A DNA stretch of 64,000 nucleotides from Akebia trifoliata (GCA_017979445.1 CM030705.1:17067040-17131039), one strand, 5' to 3'. Shown: positions 1 to 12,575, counted from the first letter of the stretch. Notes: generated by a model from the letters alone, not told the origin. Numbers and translations: made by a program.

Positions 1-134
1 ATATATATATAACCCTTTCTTAGTTTAGTTCTTCTATTATCTATTTTTCTCTTCTTCAAGTTTGAAGAAAATCCAGCTGTGGTTCGCTCTCTTACCTCGC
101 CACTCGCCATCTCATTGAAAAATGAAAATGTAAC

Positions 135-137
<3 letters not shown>

Positions 138-173
<36 letters not shown>
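138..173. repeat. (CT)n microsatellite
   Basis: About 18 uninterrupted CT units. The surrounding 1-880 is AT-rich and shows no credible gene; the open frame across this repeat is a by-product of the dinucleotide run. Confidence 0.95.
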
Positions 174-176
<3 letters not shown>

Positions 177-911
177 TGTGTTAGTATGTTACAAAGAGGT
201 AACTCATCAAAGTCTTCAACTTCATCTCTTCTATTTGTTTTCTAAAAAAACTCATGAAAAATGTACACAAATATCTCTCTCAACTCTCAAATGGATTGAC
301 CTATTTATGGAAAAAAAATTTCAAAGAGTTTGATTCCTTATTTTTTTACGAGAACCTTTATGCCATGTTTGTTGGATGAAATATACTATACGAACCTAGA
401 CTTGGATTCGTTAATCTAGCATTCATGGATTAGTTTCCTCACTAATCCATCCAAAATACCAATTTTAAAATTGTAATTTTTTTTAGTCCCATTGAACTTC
501 CTCTAATTTTCAATTTATACAGATTTCAGTAAAAATTTAATCATAAAATCATTTTCATTTTAAAAATAGGCATTATTTATGATCTGATCCAAAGGGTTCC
601 TCTTTTGAAAGAAAAAATACTAATTTTTCTATTTTGAAAGTATGAGAACAAATAACCGATCTGAACCAAGGTTGGTTTGGATTGGTTTGATTCCAAATTT
701 GTAGAACCAATCATGTTTGGTTCGATTTTAATTTTGTCAAAATCTGAACCATGTGCACCCCTAGTTTCAATCATTTAAAAGAATAAAAAAAATTGATCGG
801 TAAGCTGGGGCTATCTAAGGCCCCACCCTTTTATTAAAATAAGGGGAAATTACAATCTTGAAAACTCAATAACAAGATCCTGTGCAATTACTACTTTTAA
901 CACACTAGGGC

Positions 912-1018
912 TTACATCATGTGACATAACAATTGGCGACCATTAATAAAGGAACAAGCTTTCTTGGCTAGAAAATCAGCTGCTTTGTTGGTCACCCACC
1001 AAGAAAATTCAAACTTCA
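912..1018 (-). pseudogene. LINE reverse-transcriptase polyprotein, RNase H C-terminal remnant
   Basis: Read on the minus strand, about 30 codons include WWVTNKAADFLAKKA and end at a TAA (912-914). This matches the C-terminal helix of plant LINE RNase H domains, where an ADxLAK-type motif follows a conserved N/A pair. About 60 bases further along the minus strand lies an untranslated stretch rich in GGGGC/GCCCC. No reverse transcriptase lies upstream, so this is a 5'-truncated remnant, as is usual for LINEs. The family assignment rests on this short motif alone. Confidence 0.5.
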
Positions 1019-1289
1019 CATTGGCAAACTTTTTCCTTGACAAATACAATTTTAAAATGTAAAACACCTATTTAAATTGTAAATAAATTAAATGACAATA
1101 ACACCCTCAAATATTTTAGTGACTTCAAGCAACAATGAGATTAGAAAAGTAGGGCACAAGGAAAACATGTTCAAGGCCTTAAAAAACGTGAGCTTCTAGA
1201 ACAAAGTACTATGAACGAGGGGTTGAATGGCATAGAAGACAGAAGCTTAAGTGGTTGTTTAACTTTGATACTATGAATCCATCAGAACG

Positions 1290-1500
1290 TCTATTGTTGC
1301 ATTTAATTTGAATTGTTAGATCACCTCAACGACAAAAATCATGCTACACATGTGCAAGATATTTAATGCCTTAGGCCATTTGCTACCTAAGAAAAACAAC
1401 TTTTCCAAATTTTACAACTGAGAAGTGAGATTCACGAATTGGCTTGACAGGTACTGAACCGCGATTGAAGGCTGCATAATTATATCCATAGGATGATACA
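1290..1500 (-). repeat. dispersed repeat, inverted copy of the duplicated segment's flank
   Basis: The reverse complement matches about 37,220-37,420 and about 62,300-62,480. All share the ordered phrases ggatata-ag-attatgcag, caagttaattcgtgaat, aatttggaaaa and aaggcattaaatatcttg. A shorter copy lies at 2,710-2,825 in the same orientation as this one. No coding potential is seen. It could be a fragment of an unrecognised transposon or a repeatedly duplicated flank. Confidence 0.6.
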
Positions 1501-1593
1501 ATCCCTATTTTTTTTTTACTTTAATAGTAAAAGGTTATGGGGTTGCTTTGAGGGAGCCCAAGTCCTCCAATAAACACTATGTATTTCATATTA

Positions 1594-1938
1594 GGGAACC
1601 GTTCAGATGCCAACTATTTGGCCATTACGTTTTGTCCCACATGGGTTAAAGGTTTCAGAATGTGTTGATTTTTGGTGAGGATGATGTCTATGATGTGTAG
1701 ATCATCCTCATTAAAAACTGAAACTTCTAACCTTGTCGAAAGTGGTTTATAAAAGATGGACGGTCCACAATTCTTCAACTCATAAACATGGGGTTACATG
1801 TTTTGAAATTAGCTGATTTTTAGTGAGAATGATCTCCTTATCATAGAGATCATCCTCACCAAAAATCAGCCCATCCCAAAACTTCAAACACATGTAGGGC
1901 AAAACGTAGTGGTCAAATAGTTGGCACCTGAATGGGCC
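1594..1938. mobile_element. Mutator-type foldback MITE, copy 1
   Basis: The element starts GGGAACCGTTCAGATGCCAA and ends with the imperfect inverse (..TTGGCACCTGAATGGGCC). Direct flanking repeats of 10 bp (tttcatatta, 1584-1593 and 1939-1948) look like a target duplication in the 8-11 bp range of Mutator-like elements. Inside are two further inverted pairs built on the phrase tttttggtgaggatgat and its complement, so the whole element folds back. Related copies lie at 3357-3735 and 40381-40673. It has no coding capacity and is presumably non-autonomous. Confidence 0.8.
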
Positions 1939-2709
1939 TTTCATATTAATCCAAAAGATGATCTTTATTCATTGAAACTTCTATGTTAGGTTGGAGTTTT
2001 AGATAGTCACATTCAGCATTGAAGGACTTGATTATTGTGCTAAAATAACCGATCAAATCAGTTCTTAATGGCAGCGGCTTGTTGCAGTCGTTTTAGGCTT
2101 AACTTGAGTGAGTTTTGGTTGTGCAACAGTCAGGTTGGATTATTTGTGATAGTTCTTAGCCATTGAAATGAACCCACGGCCACGATACATAATAAACCCT
2201 AATTTCTCATTTCTTTTCCCATTCTAATCCTTGTCTCTTCCTCTCCACCTCTCTCTCTTCTCAGAGCTGTAACAGCTCAAATAAAATTCCAAAACTCATC
2301 CTTTCTTGGGCTTCTTTGAGATTCATCATTAATTAGCTCTTTAATATCTTGATCTCTTTTCAATAAATCCTGCTTCACAGCTGCGACCTTGGCAGCTCTC
2401 GAATCATCAATGATTTAAACCAAATTGATAGAGAAATCAAAAAATAAAACTAATTAATTCTTTACTTTATTCCTATTTATATTTTATTCCAACTTAGTAG
2501 TCTTAGGAGGCTCAATCCCAAGAACTCTAGAATTTAACTGGGCTAAATAAAATTATTATATATATGTTATCAGATTGAATCATTCAACATGTCTAACACT
2601 CAAGTTCGGCCAATAACATGACTCACGCCTAATAGCACTATCCAACTGGGTCCACGATGGGCTGGGTCTAAGTCCAAAGCAGTGTCAGTCTTACTTTTAT
2701 TAATTCATC

Positions 2710-2825
2710 AAACAAATGATCATGCTACACATGTACAAGATATTTAATGCCTTAGACCATTTGCTACCTAAGAATGCTGAACCACACGATTGAATGCTGC
2801 ATAGTTATATCGATAGGAGATTTAC
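2710..2825 (-). repeat. dispersed repeat, short second copy
   Basis: Matches 1,330-1,500 in the same orientation (catgctacacatgtacaag, atttaatgccttag, ccatttgctacctaag, gattgaatgctgcat), with an internal deletion of about 60 bp. It is the inverse of 37,220-37,420. No gene is seen between 1,940 and 3,160. Confidence 0.55.
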
Positions 2826-3169
2826 TAAATCTGAAAAAGAAATTTGTGAGGAATTAAAATATATTCTAGTTTTGATAAAGGATGTGGCATATCAATAATA
2901 ATAGTAATTATTATATTGCATTCAGATTAATTTGTAAATTGGGGTTAGAAGTTTGGGAATGAGAAGATTTCTTGTGATGAAATAGGAAATTATCCTCACA
3001 AAATTATAACTTCAAATTTTGGTTGCCTAACATTGTTCTATATATAAATATGATATGGATTTCTTGTTATGATGTTCTGGATATGTATTTTTCCTTGGTG
3101 GATGGTAATTTATTTTCACAATTTGTTGTATTACATCCTCTACCTCCTTAAAAAGCAAATTATATTTTT

Positions 3170-4560
3170 TACATTTTTTTTAATAAAAAATTAATTAAAA
3201 ATACTTTTTAATTAATTTTTAAATCAAGAAATTAGTTGTAAAGCCTAAAATTTCACCACTTATAATTCCGGAGCCTCTCTCTATTATTTTTTTTTAAAGT
3301 TAATTATTAAATAAATTTAAATTTCATGTCTCTTATAAAATATATATATATATATAGGGTCCCTATCCGTGGCCAACAGTTTGGCAAACATTTTGGCAAA
3401 CACTTTTTCAAAACATGGGTTAGAGGTCTTGGAATGGGCTGATTTTTGGTGAGGATGATCTCTACGGTGAGGAGATCATCCTCACCAAAAATCAGCTCAT
3501 TCCAAAACTTCTAGCCCCATTTTACAAGTTGAAAAATCGTGAACCGTCCATTTTTTGTAAACCATTTTTGATGAGGTTAGAAGTTTTGGAATGAGCTGAT
3601 TTTTGGTGAGGATGATCTCCTCACTGTAGAGATCATCCTCACCAAAAATCAGCCCATTCCAAGACCTCTAACCCATGTTTTGAAAAATGTGTTTGCCAAA
3701 ATGTTTGCCAAACTGTTGGCCATGGATCGCTACCCATATATATATATATATATATATATTTACTTATCCATTCCTCGATTTTTTTACTATCTATTCTACG
3801 ATTTTAGGAGTCCATTTTTTCTAATAATTTTATTAATGGATTTTTGTTATATAATAATTTTATTAATTAAAATATTTTTGATTAATTTTTAAATAAAAAA
3901 TAAGTTGAAATGCCTAAAATTCCAAGTCTCGTATAATTCCGGCCCCCCTCTCTATTTTTTTAAAATTTAACTATTAATTAAATTAAAATTTCACGTCTCT
4001 TATAATTCCGCCTCTTATTTTACTTTAATCATAAATTCAGTTAAAAAAATATTATTTATTAATAATTTATTTATTTTTACTTATCCATTCCACGATTTTA
4101 GGAGTCCATTGTTTCTAACAAAAAAATATTATTTTATTTAATAATTTTTTTATTTATCTGTTCCACATTTTAATTTACATATTTCTTTTTATCCATCTAT
4201 CAATAATTTAATAATTTTATTAATAATAATTCTTTACTCATACCTCTTTATTTTTTTTTAAAATTTAATTAATTAAATTAAAATTCAACAACTCTTATAA
4301 TTCAGTGCCTCTCTCTCATTTTTAAAATTTAAATATTAATTAAATTAAAAAATACTTTTTTATTAATATTTTTTTTACATATCCATTCCACGATTGTAGA
4401 AGCCCATTTTTTTCTAACCACTCAAGAAAATATTATCTTATTTAATAATTTTATTAATTATCTATTCCACGTTTTTATGTACGTATTTTTTTATCCATCA
4501 ATCAATAATTTTATAATTTTATTATTAATAATATTTTACTTAAGTCTGTCTTCTTTAAAA
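3170..4560. repeat. AT-rich tandem repeat, about 300-bp unit, interrupted by a MITE
   Basis: Two phrases recur in order: one near ttacttatccattccacgat followed by taggagtccatt (about 3761, 4078, 4376), and one near aattaaattaaaatttcacg followed by ctcttataattccg (about 3250, 3990, 4280). The spacing is about 300-320 bp once the MITE at 3357-3735 is removed. Units have diverged by many small indels. There is no coding potential; open frames here are low-complexity. A satellite-like origin is possible, but with only about four units it could also be a local duplication. Confidence 0.65.
3357..3735. mobile_element. Mutator-type foldback MITE, copy 2, in a (TA)n tract
   Basis: The TIRs begin GGGTCCCTATCCGTGGCCAA on the left and GGGTAGCGATCCATGGCCAA on the right (reverse complement). 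They continue almost perfectly inward for more than 100 bp. Each half carries its own perfect 22-bp hairpin (gatttttggtgaggatgatctc and its complement, at 3448-3501 and 3597-3650). Pure TA repeats abut both ends (3340-3356 and 3736-3759), so a target duplication cannot be separated from the microsatellite. It interrupts a unit of the AT-rich tandem repeat. Confidence 0.85.
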
Positions 4561-4679
4561 AAGAGTTTTACAACTCCTCAAACTCTACTATTTTTGTATA
4601 TAACCAATTTTACTAGTAATAATTTATTAATTATTTTCTCATTCTCTTTTGAAAAGAGTTTCATTTCTACGCTCAACAT

Positions 4680-5304
4680 CCCTACGGATTTCTATCAAGA
4701 AAATTTAAGATATTTTTTTGGTATTTTCTCTTGAATGTTGGCAGCCAACATGTAAAGGTTACAGTGCTCAATTGACTTGAAAATTCAAGTGACTTTTTAT
4801 TCACATAACTTTTTGCTCACAAGCCTAATGAAGATAATTTTGTAAATGAAGATGGCATTCAATATGTGTGGGCTCATATGATTGGTGGATCCCAAATCTA
4901 TGAGCAATTTTTTTTTCTTTTTTTCTTGTATTTTATATCTAAGATGAGATAACGATTTACATTGTTTTGCTTACATTTTTTTCATTTTAAGCAAGAGCCC
5001 ACATTGAATTAGAGCTTACAATATTAGGATTGTAATATAGAATCGTGACAAAAAAAATTTGGTTAGTAAGCAAGACATGAACCCTAGGCCTCAAAGTTGT
5101 TTTTTTAATAAATAATATGAGCTATGGGTCTAAGTCCTAGAATCTTAATTGAGAATTCTAATAAATATACAATGGACATATATGTTGGTGTTATGGTATT
5201 TTAAAGTTATTTTCATGTTTTATTCATATTATTGAAACCTAATCAAGTTTACGTAGAGTGATTATTACCAGTATTCAAGAACCATTCTTTACAATCAACA
5301 CACT
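4680..5304. other. intergenic AT-rich DNA, nothing recognised
   Basis: No ORF, repeat or terminal structure stands out between the tandem repeat and the CACTA element. Confidence 0.6.
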
Positions 5305-5307
5305 TTA

Positions 5308-5638
5308 CACTACAAAATTTTAGATTTTTAGCAGGGGTCAAAAACCGTCGCAAATACCAAAAGACCGCCGCTATTATTAATAGTGATGGTCACGTGTAGC
5401 GCCACTATAGGTGGTGTAGCTAAAGGCCATATGGAACTCTATAGTGGCGGTCCAAAACAGTCGCTATAGATATGATTGAGCCCTATTGTGACGGTCATAA
5501 ACCGCCACTAATCGATTGTATTACCGTCACTATAGATAGTAATCCCTATAGTGACGGCCAAAAACCGCCACTAATTAATTTATTACCATAGCTATAAATA
5601 TAATTTTGAATTCTTATAGTGGTAGTAATGGCCATCGC

Positions 5639-5640
<2 letters not shown>
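5308..5640. repeat. CACTA left subterminal repeats
   Basis: The motif ctatagtggcggtc / gaccgccactatag recurs in both orientations at least seven times, spaced roughly 30-60 bp (for example 5405, 5440, 5485, 5530, 5550). In En/Spm-type elements such arrays bind the accessory DNA-binding transposase. The right terminus at 9878-9937 carries the same GTGGCG/CGCCAC core. Confidence 0.8.
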
Positions 5641-5645
<5 letters not shown>

Positions 5646-5679
<34 letters not shown>

Positions 5680-5682
5680 TTT
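5646..5682. repeat. (TA)n and poly(T) tract
   Basis: A TA run of about 12 units is followed by about 13 T residues, inside the CACTA element between its subterminal repeats and the coding remnant. Confidence 0.9.
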
Positions 5683-5866
5683 AATTTCTTTTATCTTAAA
5701 ATTATTTGTAATTAAATACCTATTTTTATACAACCTGTCAATTAAACACAATTACTTAATAAATCAAATTAGTTAAGAGACAAGTATAACAAAATAATAA
5801 GTCGATTGAATTAAGAGTCAATGCTTATAAATCCATGTTTATCACTCTAAAAACAAAAACTATCTA

Positions 5867-6163
5867 TCATGGTTGTTGTGGAGATTGATCATTGTCGGAT
5901 TGATTGTGCTGCTCATCAACCTACAATTCATATAAATTAATCAAATTAGTCATATCAATAAATAAATATTTATTAATAAAATATTTTAAAACACAACATA
6001 TTCTATTATCGATGAGAATTTACCTTTCTCATTAGAGTAATGATCAATTCCTTGAGTCTCTCCACCTCAGCATCTCTCACAATCTGTTGTTGCTCTAAAA
6101 GAAGATTTATATCAAAGTTGCCAATCGTTATTATTTCAGATAGGAAATATTGGAAATTGCAGG
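5867..6163 (-). pseudogene. CACTA transposase C-terminal exons (remnant)
   Basis: Two exons are visible. The last is 54 nt (5867-5920), reads VDEQHNQSDNDQSPQQP and stops at TGA. It is preceded by an acceptor (..ttgtag). The upstream exon (from 6024) reads LLEQQQIVRDAEVERLKELI and ends AAAG before a GTAAAT donor. An acidic/Gln-rich helix followed by a hydrophilic tail is typical of the C-terminus of plant Ptta/En/Spm transposases. Its position, ending just inside one terminus, fits. No catalytic region is recognisable upstream, and the exon becomes unreadable above about 6,163. The assignment leans on context more than on sequence. Confidence 0.45.
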
Positions 6164-9100
6164 AAAGATAGACAAAAGTTGTATCAACTATCCACACACA
6201 GCACAAGCAAACCAACAAGACAGATCCGACTGTTGCGGGTTTACTTATTATATTAGTCCATTGGTATCCATTTAACATTGGAATAATCCCAAATGCTTAA
6301 TATCAAAAAATTTCCCTTTAGTGGGACTAATGGAAACTGCATTTTAATTCAAAACTTGCACATTACTAAGTGATTTGGGCTATTGAATGAACACCAACGC
6401 AATCTATTGTTTTTCTTCTCCCAAAGAATTCAATGGTTCAGACAGTTTAAAACATTCAGATGTTGTAGGCTTTTAAGCTCTTGGCAGCAATGTGATCTAG
6501 GATCTTCGACACCACCTCTTTAGATTCCTTAAGTTTCTTATATCTCTGTTTTAGTTCTTTGGGATTATTTATTTATTTAAAAAAAAACAGAAGTTTTACA
6601 ATTGACGAGGAAAAGTCTTATTGTCTTAGTCTGCCCCATACCATACACAACATACACTCACACATGACACACACGCAATAGCAGCAACACAATGGGACCA
6701 GTAATTTTGGCCTCATACATACATGAACCTTTGGTACCTTTCCCTTCTTTCCCTTATATTTGATTTGTTGGTAAACATTCTTCAAAAAATACTTCTATTA
6801 CAATTGCTTTTGGCATATAACCAATTCTAAAAAACAAAATCAATTCAACCAATAATGATTTCTACAAGCCCATACAAGAGAAATTCTTTTTTCTAAAAAA
6901 AAATGAAAGTGGTAGCCCCTCATGTTTAAAAGAATACATATTTGATAGGTTCATGTTTAACAAAATGTTAAACCAATTATAGTATAATACTTCAAAACAG
7001 AATATTAAACTAATATAAATTGGTTTTTTAAATTGGTAAGCATGAAAATTAAATGGTAGATCACCTTATTTCAAACTCGATATTATCTAGTTTTTCGGTA
7101 TGACTTGTACCCTAAAATTACATTGCTCACAAATGTACGAGATTTCGGTAGCAGTCCTGATTCTTGAGTGATACCGATGGAAATTTAATGGATTGTTGTT
7201 TTGGGAGGGATAGAGGTTGCTGATGAACTGTTGCTTTCTATGTTTTGTTAGGCTTCTCCAGACTGAAGATGATCAGCGTTGCCATAACATCATGTGTTTC
7301 TGTTGTTTCCACACCAAACTGGAGATTGATAATTTTTTCACGCATCTGGAGAACAAAAGTTGTTTCTAATTAATAGAAAGTAATAAAGGGACAACTTCTA
7401 TTGTAATAATAAAACCATTTGCCACTGAAATAATTTTAAATTACAACAGCACTAACAGTGAAAGAGTTTTACTCTTATGCCTTTTTACTAGCTATATACA
7501 ATTGGAATGATTTTGGTCAGACCTTTCTAAAGGATCTGTTTTACAGTTTTATCTGTAAATACCATTTTGATGACACCTTGACCATGTCTCTGGTTACCCA
7601 AATAACATGCAAGTTATTATGACCCCATGAACAGTCCCCCATTAAGTTATTAGCTCAATCCCATCAAAAGCCATAGAAAAGAAATTAAGTCAATTTTGTT
7701 GACAAGGAGCACTTCATCTAAGAAGTAATCGATACAAACTTAAGTGTGCAAATCTTTCAAAAATTTAGTGGGGAGTCGGTACTTGTGGAAAAGCATGTAT
7801 TAACATGGAAAAGCAAGAAGAGATAAGTAAATACTCTTACCCCGCAAATTCCCATATTATTTATTATCCCACCTTTGAAATAATTGAAGAACTATCTTGT
7901 AAAAGGAACTTTTATACGACATTTATTCACCCTAGATTTGGAGGATTCCCATATCTTTCAGCACAAGAAATGGATATGAACTTTTAAAGATCAACATAAA
8001 CATAGAGTCCAAATAATTGCTACAAAAATGCAATGAAATCTAAAAATGAAGGTAAAAACACACAAACATTTGTAGGATATAGCAATACTTACAAGTATTG
8101 CAAATTTGTAAGTGAACCAAGTTGTGCAGGATGATTTGCAGGATTCTCTTACACTATTTGGAGCAATGCCTACGTTAGATCATTCATACCACGATTCTCA
8201 AGCCCCGATTCTCCGCATATGAAGCCTTGCTAGTCTAACATGCTATATAGGAAGATTTGAATCAGATTCTTTTGTTTTTCCCCATCTTAGAACAGATGGG
8301 GTCTACAAAATTCCATAAAGCAAAACAGGGTAGGTAGCAATGAAGATTAATTGCAATCCCATTTAAAAAAAACTTTTAAGAATGCAAACATATATACAAC
8401 ATAATTTCTTTTAGAGAGAATAACCCAATAACCACAGTTCTGGTTATGAATGGGTACTTGAAGAGCTTCACACATCCCAAATATATGAAGTCCAAGATCA
8501 AGTCACTTAATAAAGCAACTCTTCTTTCAACACTTCTGTATTGTTCTGTGCTTTTGCTTTTCTTGAGGCATATCCATACAACCTCCTTTATTTCCTTTAA
8601 TCTGATTAACAGATTTTATATCTATCAAAAAAGAAAAAGTAAAACGAACTTCAAAAGGGATGCCAAACTCATGTCAAACACCACACTATTTTAGCTGTAC
8701 ATGCTTGGTCCATTATGTGTCCTATTTCATCTAGTAATTAACACTTTTAAGACATAATTCATGCATGCCAACATCTCCTCAAGTGGAAAAATTCAAGTTT
8801 CTTGTAAATCATCATTCAAGAAAGCAGTGATATTAGATGGAAAAAAGGATGGCAGCATAAAAGAGGATACATAAATGGTACTGTTAATCACAATTGGTGC
8901 AGAGATCTATATTTTGTGAAGTTCTTCACCATATCCTTGGCTTCAGCCATTCAAATGTTTCATCAAAAATGAAATATGAATGGATCAAGAATTCATCATA
9001 TTTTGATTAATTATAAACTAAAACTTAATCCTACAGAGACTTCTCGCAATTTTGGTGAGGTAAAAACTAGAGCAATCTATAAAGAATAAGAAAAGGAACT

Positions 9101-9376
9101 ATAATATGTGCAACATGATTTTAAATAGCTGCACTGATGGGAAATGATTGCATTGATGCCAACAACAAAGACATGGTAACTACTAATCAAATAAACAAAA
9201 AACTCTCGAATCTACCACATCTCAAATCAATTACATAGAATCTGAAGTTTCAAGATTGTACCTACTAATTGAGTAATATTGTTTATCTCAATCTCTAAAA
9301 CCAAGGAACTTAGCTCAAATTCAAGCAACCTCTATTGAAAATCTCCCCCAAATCTCCTACAGCAAACATAGCTCAT

Positions 9377-9720
9377 TCTGCGATTTGGATCATAAATCTA
9401 TCGAATTCGACGGGAGAAAGAAATAGAAGAGATCTTATTGTAAGAATCATACCTCATTCTGCGATTTGGATTCTCTAAACCTCAAAGAGCTACGAAATCT
9501 GCGATTTCGATTCTCAAAACTTCTGAGAATGTGAAAAGGAGATGGGAAGAGCAGATTTCGATTCTCAAAACTCCAAAAAATGTGAAGAGGAACTTGATAC
9601 AGAGAGAGAGACAGTGATTTGGATTCTCAAAACCTTAAAGAACTACGAAATCTGTGATTTCGATTCTTAAAACTGTAGAAAATGTGAAGAAGAACTTGAT
9701 AAAGAGAGAGAGAGAGAGAG
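9377..9720. repeat. CACTA right subterminal repeats
   Basis: A block around GNGATTTNGATTCTNAAAAC occurs about six times (near 9460, 9500, 9553, 9620, 9655, with a partial at 9378). It alternates with gaatgtgaagaggaacttgata and cctcaaagagctacgaaatct. (GA)n runs close the block (9706-9722, 9770-9795). The arrangement looks like paired units of about 40 bp arranged in a larger unit of about 150 bp. Confidence 0.75.
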
Positions 9721-12189
9721 AATGAAAATTGAAACCCTAGATGTAGAGGAGCTGTGATGAACTTGTTACAGAGAGAGAGAGAGAAAGAGAGAGTGATTTT
9801 CACAAAATCTGTTGATACAGGAGAAAGAGGTTTTTTTTGTGAAATTTCGGTTTATGGCGCGGAGGTTGTGTTCTATAGTGGCGCCTATTTTGGCCGCCAC
9901 TGAAACTGGGTCGCTGAAAGACGCTATTTTTGTTGTGTTATCTTGTATATATTGTTATTTTGATGGAAGTAATTGTTACAATTTTATTGGGTTTTTTCTT
10001 CTATTTGTCATCTTATGAACATCACTTAAAAAAAAAAAAAAAGTTGGCATGATTAAACAACTCAATACAGAACCAATGCATCAGAACAAAGATAAAACCC
10101 TTGCCATTATCTCTGTGGCGCCCCGCCGAACACTAACACAAATCCCCATGTCAGATTTCAAGGTACGAGGTGGCACCTCGAAATTTCGGCATGGTCTCCT
10201 CTGTTTATGTTAGCATTCCAAGGCGATTCAACCTGCACCTGATAAACCCATACAATCCTGCATATAATAAACAAAATATAATACTAGCGGAAGCCTATAT
10301 ACGTCTAATAATGTCCGATAGATCAGAGTGCGGAAGAATAAAATTATATACATGATTATACAAAATTCCTCACTCTAACATAATTCCTAACACTCAAAAC
10401 AGAATCCATAACACTACCTGGAGAAACTGACACCACTAAGGGGTATAGCCCTAATACTTACCAGGTGACGGACTCTGGTTGTCTATCTGACCAACCAGAT
10501 GATCCTCGCTCTTGTTCTACACTTGTTTCGCCAAGCTTCAGATCTGAAACTAAAAAAAATGGAGAAGGAAAGGGTGAGTAACAATGGTTACCCAGTAAGG
10601 AAGCAACAATTTCTGCCAATAACCTCTCCTAACATGAACGAATAAACATACTGAATCATTTTAAAATAAACAAAGTTTTACAAAAGAAAACTACGATTAA
10701 CTGGTACATATAGCCAGGGATGAGCAACTAAACATTTTAAAACTCACATTACATCGATCAGCAGTACTCACTATAACATTCTTTTTTTATACAATTCTAA
10801 TTGATCAAATAGAAACAATAAACATGCATTTCATTTTATATATCAAAATACGCAACCGATACATAATACACAATGGTGGAGTATTGGAATTAGAGAGTTG
10901 GGATTCACGACTGGATCGCTCCCAGTCGGGACATGATGTTACAATTCCTTTCTGGCTTTTAGTTCCTGATTTTGTGGCCGGTCGCTGCCCTTACCACGTT
11001 TGGTTGACCATTTATCCGGCTCAGGCTGGCCGTTTGACGTGACCGTAAGCAATGGGTCTCTTTTCGATGTGTCAGAACGTTCGACTACTATAGATTGTTA
11101 GTGATCACTGACTAATCATCTTCGTCTATGCCTATCAGGCGTGCAAGTGATTCCCAAATATACAAACCATTCGTATACGACCACCTTTACATTACAAGTT
11201 CACTGGTAAAGATAGAGAGGAATATCCCGGATTCCAGTTGTGACTCCACTCTCATACGCGTCCCATACCACGTATGAGTTTGGTGGTCCCTACCGTACAT
11301 CCCAGGATAGTACACCACTCCAGATGATATGATGCACTATCCCTTCAGGCATTCACAAACTCTTTAACAGCTCACAAAATAGCTACTTATATATATTATT
11401 TTCATTTGAAAACAAAAGAGAAATTAACAATACAAGATTGAGAATAGATATCCAGTTTCCTACCATGCAAGTGTGGCCACCCGGCCTAAAATAAATAACA
11501 TAACAGAGCGCCTCGCGCTAACAGAAAGTAAATAAACATGCAACCAGTAACATTATCCCTGGATATCCGTTCACCAACCTGCATACAACACAACAACGTA
11601 AAATGCAGACATCACCCCTCGGGTGTGACTTTGACATTTTACCGTTTCATACCCTTTTTCCCTTTTTTCGACTTTTACAGTTTTCAATCTCTTCATAAAA
11701 TATCCATTTTCTGATATTCATCAACTCAATATGAGTTCATTGAATATTAAATCACATTTTTCAACTATACAATTTATTTCTATCAATAATATTGAAAAAA
11801 AATACAAATTTCATATCAAAACGGGGTCCGAGCAGTGCACAAGACCCAATTTATGGCAATAACCCGTTAAAATACTCTATCCACGTATAATTTGTTAAAA
11901 ATACAATTAAACATATCAAACAGGCAATTTCTGGCGTGAATTTTGAAATAAACAAATAATTCTATATTTCGGAAATACATCCAAATTTTTCCAATAAAAT
12001 CCTAAATGCAATTTTCACAATCTATGATTACTAATAGAAATTGAGAGTTCCTTACAATGTCTAGGCGAAAGGATCAAAGCGTGTGCGCGGAAATCGAGGC
12101 GATCGGCGCGAAAATCGAGGCGGACCGAACTTCGAAGCGGCTGATTTTTTGAAACCGACCCGGTGGTTTCGAAGAGCTCGACGTGCTCG

Positions 12190-12575
12190 TCTCTTCTCCC
12201 TTCTACAGCGAAAGGTGGTTTGACCCCGAAATCGATGAAAACCGAGGTCGAAGTTACGAAAATCTCCGTATAAAAATACGGCTGATTTTTGACTATACGG
12301 GGTGAAAAAGACGAGAAAACGGAAGGAACTTGGTTGGGTTATGTAGAGAATGAGGCTGCGGACGTTTCTTCCTTCTGCGTCGGAAAGCGATTTGACCCCG
12401 AAACGGACGAAATTCGAGGTCAAAGTTTCGAAATTTTCGTATCCGAATACGACTGATTTTTGACGATATCGGGTGAAATAGAAAGTAAAACGAAGAAATG
12501 TTGGGTGGGTTTTGTAGAGAACGTAGCTGCGGACATTTCTCCCTTCTGCGTCGATCGTCGACGGCGAGCCGTTTG
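12190..12575 (-). repeat. about 171-bp internal tandem repeat of the LTR
   Basis: Two full units and a partial third share ggtttgaccccgaaa, cgaggtcaaagtt, cgtat-aatacg-ctgatttttg and gagaa-g-ggctgcggacgt. The unit length is a multiple of three, so the minus strand stays open for 192 codons with a visible 57-residue repeat (repeat start EGRNVRS). The copy at 59,070-59,450 is frameshifted. I read this as an LTR leader repeat and not as a gene. Confidence 0.75.

Larger units (their letters stand above)
5308..9937 (-). mobile_element. CACTA (En/Spm) DNA transposon
   Basis: The left end reads CACTACAAAATTTTAG. The right end read inward is CACAACAAAAATAGC, so one end carries a CACTA-to-CACAA substitution. 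The 3-bp target duplication tta lies at 5305-5307 and 9938-9940, the size expected for CACTA elements. Both subterminal zones have the usual dense short repeats, including GTGGCGGT-type motifs. The only recognisable gene trace is a C-terminal coding end on the minus strand just inside the left terminus. At 4.6 kb with no intact transposase, the element is non-autonomous. 6,300-9,300 shows no other exon I can support. Confidence 0.85.
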
